Shown here one piece after another: positions 24,801-36,800 of a stretch of DNA of 64,000 nt; the first letter of the stretch is position 1, and each line of letters opens with the position of its first letter. Both the position numbers and the translations under genes were made by a program. This DNA is from Cornus controversa (Eukaryota; Streptophyta; Magnoliopsida; Cornales; Cornaceae): assembly GCA_026545225.1 (NCBI GenBank), contig CM048853.1, forward strand, positions 43,292,755 to 43,356,754. The letters are read 5' to 3'. Below the pieces are notes generated by a model that saw nothing but the letters and a program-made list of their open reading frames with translations, had not been told where the DNA came from and did not search any database.

Positions 24801-27800
24801 GGAATTGCATATGTAATCTGGTAAAACTCTTCTCCTTTTGCCTAAGATATGATGCTTGGCAATGTTATGACTGAATTAAGAAAGTAAACTAATAATAGAG
24901 TTTCGAAACAGGGGATTTTTTTACCAAGAGGCCCCTGTTAAACAGATGAGCATGAAAAAAAACAAAAGGAGAAAGGTGCCTACAACAAACTTAGAAGACC
25001 AATGGGCATTAGTTCAGATGGTATGATCTCTCCTCCCCAAAGAGGAGGTTGAGTGTTCGAGCCTTGGGTGCGTTTGTGTTTGCTTGGACTTTCAGGAAAA
25101 ATAAAACAAACAAACTCAGAAGGGAAAGGGCTGCTTACAAATTCCCTTGTTGAAATTTTTTTCTTTAAAGTAATATATTTTAATGACCAGATATACGACT
25201 ACAAACAAGCAACAAATAGTCAAGAGACAACAAATACCCACCTCCTCATCTAGGCTTGGCATGTAATGCTTTAAAAGTGTTCGCCTTGTGGTAATTACAT
25301 TGGCAGCATTTCTACACAATTCACCTGCAAGAAAGCATAAATAACAATTGTGCAAATAAGATATCAAGTTGTAAGATGAGTGCAATAATGGACTATATCT
25401 ATTTTGCAGAAGCGCACACACACACACCCCATAAAATAACAATGGTACAAATGAGATTATGCAATGCAGTAAAATAAAAATACAAATTGCACCCTGCAAT
25501 TCATATCCACTTGCACACCTTCTCCTTTCCCAAGTTTGCCAAGTGTCACGGACTTGGTGATTTCCAAGCACCTGTGCGGTCTTAGACACTTTCAAGCGCC
25601 CTTGAAGTGCTAAGTCAGCCTACCCGAATGGCTAGTTTAGTAAAGACTAAGGCTAGACAAGTGAAGGAAGAGAAGTTAGGCAAAGTGAGCAAGAGAGACT
25701 TTGAGAGAATGTAAAGAACTTGTATTGCACTCGAGATCTCTTACAAAGTTTGGTAGCTTGGTGAGGAGCAAATGAACTCTCACCTCCTTATATAGGCACT
25801 TAGCCTTGCAATGAATGGCTAAGATATGTACAAGAGTCAACAAACTAATGGTTAGGAGAATTCTAGAATGAGTTTCTAGAAAGCTCCATAGAATTATCTC
25901 TACAGTGCTAGACATCTTGAGAGAGTTTTATATAATTCTAGAATACTCCATACAAATCTAGAGAGTTCTAGAGAACGCTAGAGAACTCCACACAAGTCTA
26001 GAGAGTTCCACACAATTCTAGAGAATTCTAAAAGAGTCCACACTTTTGTAGAGAAGTCTAGAATGTTCCGAAAGCTTCCTGCCATGCAGACTCCCATGTC
26101 ATCATCTTGCTGTGCGCACGCATGGCGCCTGTGTGGCATAGCTTCCAACTGCGGGGCATGACGCAAGGTAACCTAAAGTATGTAACACAACACCTCCATG
26201 GTTTTGAAGACAAGATCCAAATTTAAGTATTAACTGTTACTTCCAACAAAAACCCAACTAAACCGTGTGAAATGAAACATTAGCGGATGCATGATGCATC
26301 AAATTTGTTCAAAGTCAATGGCTAAGAAGGGATGCACTAACTTTGAAAATGGGTGTAAAGCTTGCTGACATCCACCTCTCCCATACCTCGCTCAAGCGGG
26401 AGCTTTGTGCACTGAGTACGACCTTATTTATTTTATTTATTGAGGTAACCATCAGTCATCTTTCTTCTTCTTTTTTGGTTAGGTAAATACTCACACACAC
26501 CCTCAAATGCCCATTATGGGGCTCGAACCCTCACCTCCCTCAAAGGGAGGAGAGCTTATACCAACAGAGCTAATGATCAGTGGTAACCATCAGTCTTCTT
26601 AGTATCAGTTAAAAATATATAATTGAAAACGTAATTGTGATAAAGAGTAATGGGAAGTATCTCTCGATTCTGTATTACAACCAATATATTCACAAATGGT
26701 GTCCTAATTAAAAAAGAAGTAAAAAGGAGAGAAAAAGACAATACTACCCTCATATGAAAAAAACAAATACATTAAAACCCTTTAACAACACCCCACCCCC
26801 CCCCTCTTTTTTCCTTCTCTCAAACTCACGATGTGACAACGAGAAGCAACAAGAGTTTGCCAAGAAGAAAATGAAAACAAAAATTAATGTGGGACTTCGT
26901 GAAGAAGTCAGCCAACTCCAGAGACAAGGAAACAAAAGGTAGAGAGATGGTGCCAACTTGAAGGTGATGGCGCACAAAATGACAATCAATCTCGATGTGC
27001 TTCGTACGCTCATGAAAAACAAAATTGTGTGCAATCTAAATAGCACTCTTATTATCATAGTACATAGGCGTTGGAGTAGATAAAGAAACACCCAAATCAA
27101 CAAGTAACCATTGCAACCAAACTATCTCCGCTGTAGTAGCAACCATGACACGATACTCAGCTTCAACAGAAGAGCGAGCAACAACTGTTTGTTTCTTGCT
27201 TTTCCATGAAATTAGAGAATCGCCTAGAAACACAGAAACTAGTGGTAAACTAACGATCTGTGAAATCCCTAGCTAGCCAGCATCAGAAAAGGATCGAAGC
27301 TTCAAAGATGATGTTGAAGAAAATAATAAACTCTAGTGTAAAGTACCTATAGCGCAAAATACGAAGAACCGCAACCCAATGAACAGTAGTAGGAGAGAAT
27401 ACAAACTGGCTGACGAGATGAACAACATATGTAAGATTAGGCCGAGTGATAGTGAGATACACAAAACTGCCAACTATCACTCGATATAAAGTGGGATCAG
27501 CCAAAGGGAGACCATCAGTAGAACTATAACGAACATTAAGCTCTAGAGGAGTCTCAACTGTCCAAGTATCAGTGAGACGAGCTTTGTGAATTACATCTGC
27601 TGCATACTTAGATTGAGAAAGAAGATAACCTTTTGAAGAATGAGGTACTTCAATACCAAGAAAATAGAGAAGAGGAACAAGATCCTTCATCTCAAATTGT
27701 TGTTGCAATTGAGATTTCAAAAGATCAATACCATCAGTTTCATCACCGGTTAGAATCATGTCATCAACATATAAAAGAAGAAGAACACGACCATCTACAT

Positions 27801-30800
27801 CCAACAACACGTTTATCAGGAGGTAAAGACACCAAGTCCCACATGCCGGTCTTATGTAAAGCAAAAAACTCTTCATCCATTGCCTGTTGCCAAAGAGGGG
27901 ATAAAAAAACAGCCTCCATATAGGAGGTGGGCTCAGAGAGAGAATGAAGAGATGCCAAAAAATAAACAAAAAGCTAGAAAAACCATAACGACCAGGACAG
28001 TTACGAGCCCGTTGAGGATAACAAGGAGGGGCAGGATCCACATCATCATAAACCAAGGAGAGTTCGCTGAGAGAAATGGAAGAAGTGTAACTGCCGAAGA
28101 GACTGCTTTATTCCTGTGAACATAAGTGTGAATAATAGGAGAACAACAGGAGAAGATGGTGGTGCAAAAGAGGACGAAACATCAGAAAGAGGTATGCCAC
28201 TAACAGAAGATGTACTAGAAATATCATCAGAGAATGGATCAATGTGTAGAACATCAGATGTACTAGGACAGATCAGAGACAATGAGCCAAGATGATGCGA
28301 TGTGAAATCGTGAGCCAAGACGATGCAACGCAATTCGACGATGCAAACCAGAAAGAGAACCAATGGTTGTGTGATGCAATTTCAGATGCGATGTGGAAGC
28401 TGAAACTAAGCGAGATGCTGCAAGCAGTCAATTAGAGGTTGCGAACAGAAAAATTGACTGAATCTAGTCGTTGCACAGAGAATTTTGTGAGCTGCCAATG
28501 CGAAAAGAAAATCAAGAACATGTTGACACAAACAAAACAGAAGTAATGACTTTATGAGAAGATGCAAAAAGAAAATCTGACTGATGCAAACAGAGCAGAG
28601 GTCGTGTCTGTGAATGATGTGAAGAGAGAGAATAATGGTGCGAATGGTCGAAGTTGTTTGTCACTAATATGGATGATTTACCGTTGTGACCAATTGAACA
28701 GAGAACCGAAGTAGAGTCTCAATTGCAAATTTAGGGTTGCTATTGTGATACGTGGTCTTGCGATGCAAGTTGACAGAATGCAAAGTCGAAGAACACCCAG
28801 CAGTAATTTGCGATTGCAATCTTTAGGGCCAGAAACGAAGAAACAAATCGCTCTGATACCATGAAAACGTAATTACAATAAAAGAGGAAAGGGAAGTATC
28901 TCTCAATTACAACCAATATATACATAGGATATATCCTAATTAAAAAAGGAGAAGTAAAGAGGAGAGAAAAGACAAGACTACCCACATATGAAAAATACAA
29001 ATACAATAAATCCCTCTAACAATAATTATGTGCACAAAGTAATTGCGTGAATGTGGATGTTAATAAGGAAGAATCCACAACACAAGATTAGATTAATAAA
29101 TTTAATGCATTTGGGATCCAAGAAAAGACTTGTTGGATGGAAGAAACAATATCTTTTGAAGCGGGGCGTTTAACTCTTATGAAGAGTACCCTTTTGAATC
29201 TTCCAACCTATTTTATGTCTCTCTTTCCGATGCGCATGTCCTAAGAAGCATGGACACGAACATGGAACGACACGAATACGCCGACACATCAAACTCTAAA
29301 AAAGTAGGACACGGAAATAGCATGGACACATCTAATATAAATATCAATTTTCATTAATATGTCTATTGAATAAGACAATTATAGAACATTAATTAATTTA
29401 TAATATCTATACTAAAGTTGCATAAGTTAGAAATTGAAGCAATTCAAATATCAAAAAGAATATATTATCTTATATATGATATTACTATCCTATCTTGTCA
29501 TTTTAGTTATGTTTTTTTCATTACATCCTTTGACATGAGTTTAATGTCAATTTTTTAAGGAAAAGTTGGACAGTTTGATGTATGTGCATAATGTTGTTTC
29601 TAAGACCGTAAAATGTTTGTTTTATAAAGACATAGCGTGGGATGTGTTGGTCAAGTGTACGGAATGTGTTGACCGAGTGTCCGAGATGTGTTGGCAAATG
29701 TCCAAGATGTGTCAATCAAGTGTCCGAAATAATAAAAATTATTTTTAAATTATGGACACAACCATGAAGTGTCAGAGACGTGTCTAGGAGTGTCCATGAA
29801 TTTTCGGTGTCCAACACGGACATTGCATTTCATAGAAGTGCCCGTGCTTCTTAGCCTATGTCAATTGTCAGGAGTGGGAGGCATGTCAAATTTTGGGAGG
29901 ACCAATGGTGCGGGAATATTGCTATGGCTAGCAAGTTTCAACGACTTTTCAGGATTGCTATGGACAGACATGTCTTGATTATCGACTGTTAACGACTTGC
30001 TAGCAACAGGATAACTTGGGACATGCAGTTTCGAAGAGAGTTCCATGATTGCGAGCTTGCGGAGGTAGCAGAGTTCTTAGAATTGTTTGTTAGGTGGTGG
30101 AGGGAGAGGGGTTGGATGAGATGGTTTGGACGGGCTCCCCAAGAGGGGCTTTTGGGGCTTGATCTTTCTACCAGAGCCTTTTAGAGATTCCCACCATCCC
30201 TTGGAAGACCATTTGGAGATTGAAAGCCCCTTTGAAGATGGCTTTTTTTGCTTGGTCAGCTGCCCTCGGGAGAAATCTCACCTTAGACAATCTTAGAAGA
30301 AAGCAAAAGATTGTGATAAATTGGTATTGCATATGCAAGAAGGTGAAGGAGTCGGTGAATCACCTTCTTCTTCATTGTCTAGTGGCGAAGGATGTTTGGT
30401 CTATGTTTTTGGCGATATTTGGTATACATTAGGTGTCTCTTGGTTCTACAGTGGACATAATCGAAGCTTGGAGAGGGTGTATAGTGGATAGCTGATGTAG
30501 TAACCCTTGTGGATGGGTGTGAGTGGGCGGGTGCATAGACAGACACTGGGCTGAGCTACCACACTGACAGGGTACAAGGTGCTCAATCCCACATCGCCTG
30601 GGTGTGGAAAAGGGGATGTGCTTATATGTAGTATGTTCTCTTCAAATGGTATGAGGCCTTTTGGGGTAAACCCAATAGCAAAACTGTGCGGGCTATGGCC
30701 CAAAGCGGACAATATCATACCATGTGTTGGAGCGGGGTATTACAGCCGAGCCAAACACGTTTGGAAGACCACTCCCCTTTGTTTATAATGAGACTTGTGG

Positions 30801-33800
30801 TGTAAGAGAAATAGGTGATCCTTTGACCGAGAGGAGGCTCCTATTTGGTGTCTTAAATACATCATATTGAGTTCTGTTGGGAATTAATCCCCTTGATTCG
30901 GCAGAGCGGAAGTAAATAAAAAACAAACACACACAAATAAGACGAGATTTGCGTGGTTCAGCAAATCGCTTAATCCACGGGCAAAGAATGACCGTCTTTA
31001 TTTCAATATAAAGATTACACACTTTCTTTCTTTCTTTCTCTCTCACACAAATTCAACTCAACTCTCTTATAATTCTCTCTCTCTTCACACTTTTGTTCTC
31101 TACCTTCTTTTCTCAACCTCACCTGTATTTATTGTCTTCAAACCCAATTCCTTGTTGGATAAGGACTACAATTACTTGAAGCCCAATACTTGACTAACAA
31201 AAATTACCAAATAAATTACAACTCTAAAATAGAAACCTAATTACAATAGGAATTTGAGACGCAATTCCTAATAATCTCCACCTTGGCTCAAATTTGATCT
31301 TCACGTGTAATATGTTCCTCCATAGCTTCGCTCCACCTTGATTGAAGAAATCCCTCCACCTCAAACCTAACATCTTCTTCCTTCTTGTCGTTCTTTGCCG
31401 TTCCATCACACTCATCTATTGTGAGCAAACTCCAAGTTCAAATAGTCAAACTTGGAATCTACTCTCACATCACTGAATTGAATATTCCTTGCTTCTGGGA
31501 TGAAAGTTGGTGTTGTTGCAATTGCCAAAACTTTTTCCTTCCCTTCCCGCTCTTGATCATCCATCACTTTAGTAGATCTGAAAACAGGCTTCCATTAACC
31601 TTCCATCCCAAAAGCAAGATACGTGGCCCTCTTCTAATCTTCATCAACCCATTCTTCACTTCACTCCAACAACCCTTCGAATTTAAAGCTCTAGCAGAGA
31701 TCACATTCCTTCTAACATTTGGAATATGACGTACATTCATTAGAGTTTCTTAATAAACCATTTGTTGTCTTGATTTTGTTCATAGTTGTTAAAGGCTCAA
31801 GGCCTCCTGGAGCCTGAGAAGCAAGGGGTAAAGTGAGGTGCGAGCCTGACTGAAGCGAGGCACAAGTTGAAAAAAATTAAAATTTGTAACTAATAATACA
31901 AAGCTAGAGCAACAGTTGCTCAATAGCCTTAAACTATTGTTTAGCCAAAAGCACGAGAACATCAAACCATAAAATGAGAATACATAGTATCCCAATTTCA
32001 GTGTTTTTTGTGATAATATGCTTTAGCAACTATTAGACACATTAGTGAAACAAACTACAAAACATAATTAAGAGTTCATAAAAAAAATAAAAAATAAAAT
32101 AAAAAGAAGAAAAGAAAGAGAGAAAATAACATAAAGACCATAAAAGGAAAAAAAAGGTGAACAAAGGATAAAAAAAATAAAGCAACAAGGAGGAAAAAAA
32201 AGAAACAAAAAACAAAGAAAAACAGAGAAGAATCACAAGTTGTCGAAGAAGAGCTCAACGTCCAGAAAGCCCAAATTGCAGATTGTCGTCCCACTGTGTA
32301 TTGACTTCCAGAAAGCCCTAAATCAACTGATTGTATCAAATCTATCGATTGACCCTTTTTATTATATATTTTTTAGGGAATGTAATACACCAGATGCTAA
32401 CAAGAAGGGAAAAAAATAAGTGTTTTATATTAGGCGTGCCTCTTGTGCCTAGTGCGTCAGATGCAAAGGTGCATGCCTTATTGAAGGAGCCTGCTCTAGC
32501 GTTGTTCCAGGCGTAACTACTACGCCTTGAGGAGCCTTAAGCCTAAGGCGCGCCTAGGTTGCGCCTTTGACAACTATGATTTTGATTGTAACAATTCCCA
32601 TAACATCAGAAGAAACATTATTCCCTATAAATACCTTACCACTTGCAGGTTTGTACGTAGCAAACCACTCTTTATGAGGACAAACGTGAAAGGAACAAGT
32701 AAGATCAAGTATCCTTTCCTTAGCTTCTCCCTTGTTATCTATGATTGATAACACTTCATCAACATTACTTTCTTCATTCATAGCCTCAGACACAACTACA
32801 GCTGCAGCAGACACATTCCCTTTTCCTTTTGGACACGACTACTGAAGATGCTCCTTTTTCCCACAATTGTAGCACCTTCTTTCCAACAATGGTTTCGGCA
32901 CAAAATTCTCTGGAGCTCCAAACCTCTTCGTCTCTTGTACAACAAGAGCTTGAGACTGATCATGTTGATCCTCACCATTCAACTTTTCATTGGAGAATAA
33001 AGCTCTCTCAACTTGTTCCATCGTGATCGTATCTCTCCCATAAAGCAAAGTATTAAATAAAATACTTATTAGTAGAGCGTACCGATGTCAACAATATAAT
33101 AGCTTTATCCTCATCACTCAACTTAACATCAATATTAGATAAGTCACAAATAATCTTATTAAACTCACTAAGATGTTCCTGCAAGCTTACACCTTTCTTA
33201 CAGAAGAAGTACAACTCTTGGTTCAAGACTAGTCGGTTGGTGAGATTCTTTCCTGTGTAAAGAACCTCCAATTTCTTCCACCGCCTTGAATTGATCTATA
33301 CCATGTTGAATCAGTATATCTCACATTTAAACTTGCCACAGACTAAAATTTTTTCTTCCATCAAATCTTTTGACTAAGTACTTTACATCTGTAATATTAG
33401 TCACCATAACTCTAATACTAGTTGTTGGGAATTAATCCCCTTGATTTAGCACAGTGGAAGTAAATCATAAACAAACGCACACACAAACAAGACAAGATTT
33501 ACGTAGTTCAGCAAATCGCTTAATCCACAGGTGAAGAACGACTGTCTTTATTTCAATATAAAGATTACACACTTTCTTTCTTTCTCTCTCACACAAATTC
33601 AATTCAACTCTCTTATAATTCTCTCTCTCTCTTCACACTTTTCTTCTCTACCTTCTCTTCTCAACCTCACCTCTATTTATAAAGTCTTCAAACCCGATTC
33701 TATGAAGATTGTGACATCTGGCATGCAATCTGGAGCGTAAGGATCTTCCTTAGATGAAGTCGTGAAATCTGGCATGAGTTGGGTGAAGTCAAAGCGTAAG

Positions 33801-36800
33801 GAGGAACGAGCTCCTTGGGTGAAGTTCCTAAATCAGGCTCGATTGTAGGCATAGTCTGTGGGTGGAAGTCCCTAAAGAGTGATTTGGTTTGTGTGCAAGA
33901 TTGAAGCTGGCATCAGCGGAAACGAAAGAAGAATCAATATAAATCCTTGAATCCACAAGGAACTCTCAATATAGGGAAAACTCAAACTTAAAAATATTTA
34001 TTCTTATCCCCTCCACGCTTACAATCCTTGCTCTTAAATAGGCCAAATAAAAGATACAAAAACCATAAAACAAGGAAATAAAGAAACCATAAATCAAACC
34101 ATAAAACATGAAAAGTTGTTCCAAAGATGTTTGTCCCACATCAAATACCGTGGGAAGCGATGATTGACTTGATGGAATTTGAGCCAAGGTGGAGATTGTT
34201 GGGAATTGTGACTCAAATTCATAAAGTAATTAGGTTTCTATTTTAGAGTTGTACTTTCTTGTTAGATTAGTGTTAGGCTCCAAGGAATTGTAATCCTTGT
34301 GGAACAAGGAATTGAGTTTGAAACTCTATAAATAGAAACCTAAGTTTTGGGTTGAAACTTATGCGATTGAGAGAGATGTAGTCTCATCAGGGAGTTGTGG
34401 GTAGATATAATTTATGGGTTGGTAGAGTTGGAAAAACAATGGTGGCACTGATAGTGGGGAGACAGGCTTGGGAGTGGTACATGGTGAAAAGACATGTACA
34501 CGGTGTTGTTACTCTAGTACTATAATATTTATATGGAATCATAGTGAAATCTCTTCTCATCCGTGGATATAGGTCTGTTTTGGCCAAACCATGTTATATC
34601 TAGTGTTTATGTGAAATTGTTTTATTGTCCCACATTGGGTCACCATGTTCATGTAGTTTCTTTGTTGCAACAAGTTCTTTATTCTTTTGTTAATTCGCGT
34701 AATTGTTAATCTGCAGGGAATTTTGTGGATAGCCTGAAATTATAGTTGGTTGTTGTCGGCTTTTTGTGTACTCTCTTGGGAGTGCTCCCGTCTTGAGCAA
34801 CTTTATTATTTCTTGTGTTATATTTGTAACTATGTCATGAAAACATATCAAGTGACCTGAAATCTGTGAGCAATTAAACTGAATAAAAGAAAAAACTAAA
34901 TACTAAAAATAATAGGAAAGAGACTCCAAATATCCAATAATCTTCAGGTTGGGTTGAAGTAGGATGAAGGGTATGAACAAAAGAGGAATGACAAAACTAA
35001 AGAAAATTAGTGAAGAGGGGGGGGGTGTAGGGGGGGTGGGGGGGGGGGGGGGGGGGGTAGGGGTAAGAGAGGATATTGTCCGCTTTGAGTCTAAGCCCGC
35101 ACGACTTTGCTCTTGGGTTTTACCCCAAAAGGCCTCATACCATTTGGAGAGAACACACTACATATAAGCACGTCCCCTTCTCCACACCCAGGCGATGTGG
35201 GATTGAGCACCCTGTAGCCTGCTAATGTGGTAGCTCGCCCAGTGTCCCTCGCACCTGCCCACATCACACCCGCCCACAAAGGTCACCACAATCCACCCCC
35301 CTAGGAGGCCCGACGTACTCGTTGGCACACTTCCGGCTGGGTCCGGCTCTGATACCATTTGTAACGACCCGCTTCACTTGATGGTATGATATTGTCCACT
35401 TTGGGCCTAAGCCCGCACGGTTTTGCTCTTGCATTTTACCCCAAAAGGCCTCATATCATTTGGAGAGAACACATTACATATAAGCACATCCCCTTCTCCA
35501 CACCCAGGCGATGTGGGATTGAGCACTCTGTAGCCTGCCAGTGTGGTAGCTCGCCCAGTGTCTCTCGCACCCGCCCACATCACACTCGCCCACAAGGGTC
35601 ACCACATTTACCGTTAGGGTGCAATCAAATCCTCTTGAACACGAAGAATGCACAACAAATGCATAAAATTGAACTCACAATCTGCAATGTGAGCAACAAA
35701 AGTGGGAACAAAAAATGACGCGAAGCAAGATACAGAGAAAATAAGGAGGATGTTAGGTTAATGAGACATGAATTAGCAAATTCCTACCTACTCAACTTAG
35801 GTTGTAATGTGTCAAAGCCATTAACCATTCATCTACAACCACATAAGATAATGGAAATAGAGATAAGCGAGGAACATGCCGCAAATCTCAATCACATATC
35901 TAGGCTAAAGCTAACGAGACCTTAGAGACTGTGACCTAGATTTTTGGTCTTCCAAGTGGCTCAAAATCAACATTTTTATCCTAGGTTTTCTTGGTGTTTT
36001 CCCAAATTGGGAATTTTCACAAAACTTGTGACCATCAATAGAGAGGTCAATCAACCGAAGAAACTTTCAGTATTCATTGACAAATGGTAGATCGATCGAC
36101 ATGATTCCCAGAAATTTTTTGAGTAAACGCTAGTATGGTTTGACCGAATGCTCGATAGATTGAAGCTATGGTAGTTTATGTTAATCGAAGGCTCAATTGA
36201 TCATATAGTTGTTAAGGAGTGCATAGGCAGCACAAAAAAGACGTCGGGCACCTCAAGGTGTAGCCTTGGCGTCTGGTTAGTAGCCAGGCGAGGCAATTTG
36301 ATACAGGCGCGCTATCACGGGCTGGGTGTTTGTGATCCAACCAAAAGCATAAGCAATTAGGTGGTACTAACACCCACCCTTATATGCCCAAGATCCTACC
36401 CATGCGGATCTGATGTGGGACAAGAATCAATGACCCACAACTCCCTCATTACGGTGGTCCCCTTTGCCTACCCATCCACCCCAACGACAGGGACCCGGTA
36501 CCGTTCCAGACACTTCCGTGTGGGCGCTTAGCGTGACCCATATCAAGGATTGGGCCCGCTCCGATACCACTCTGTCACGGGCAGCGTGCTTGCAATCCAA
36601 CCCAGGTGGTGCTAACACCCAACCTTATATGCCCAAGATTTTACCGACAAGAATCCATGGCAGCGCGCCTATTAGCTAGGCACAAGGCACTATTTTCCTT
36701 TACTTGTTAGCATATGACTAGTTTGCACACTAGTTATAGCACGCCCTACCACAAAATACAGAAGCTTCTAAATAAAGAGGGTAAGGTCCGTCGGAATACC

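Larger units (their letters stand above)
29127..30874 (+). pseudogene. L1-type LINE fragment (RT end and zinc-finger/RNase-H-like C-terminus), part 1
   Basis: 29127-29240 reads LVGWKKQYL then [20 protein letters not shown], the end of the LINE RT domain. 29863-30495 continues with the C-terminal domain ([39 protein letters not shown] = zf-RVT). The sequence is interrupted by a TIR element (29241-29853), a TRIM LTR (30496-30745) and, at 30875, a copia block. The element continues at 34678. Full of stops. Confidence 0.85.
30875..34672. mobile_element. composite copia block inserted in the LINE (AGTTC target duplication)
   Basis: The block begins TGTTGGGAATTAATCC and ends GTTGCAACA. AGTTC occurs on both sides (30870-30874 and 34673-34677), and deleting the block restores the LINE sequence TTGAGTTCTTTATT. 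Inside are a minus-strand LTR (30875-31274), minus-strand gag-protease remnants (about 31290-33400, broken by a TIR element), a partial second LTR (33421-33700), and then a plus-strand copia 3' end with polypurine tract and LTR start at 34199. The two halves point away from each other, so the block has been rearranged since insertion. Confidence 0.75.

Noticed and set aside
25003..25075. tRNA gene
   Set aside because: Only the A and B boxes are tRNA-like; no cloverleaf arms close, and target duplications show it is a SINE.
30490..30750. 5-bp target duplication of the TRIM solo LTR
   Set aside because: Flanks GATAGC and GCCGAG share only GC at the junction; the duplication has decayed or the border is off by a few bases.
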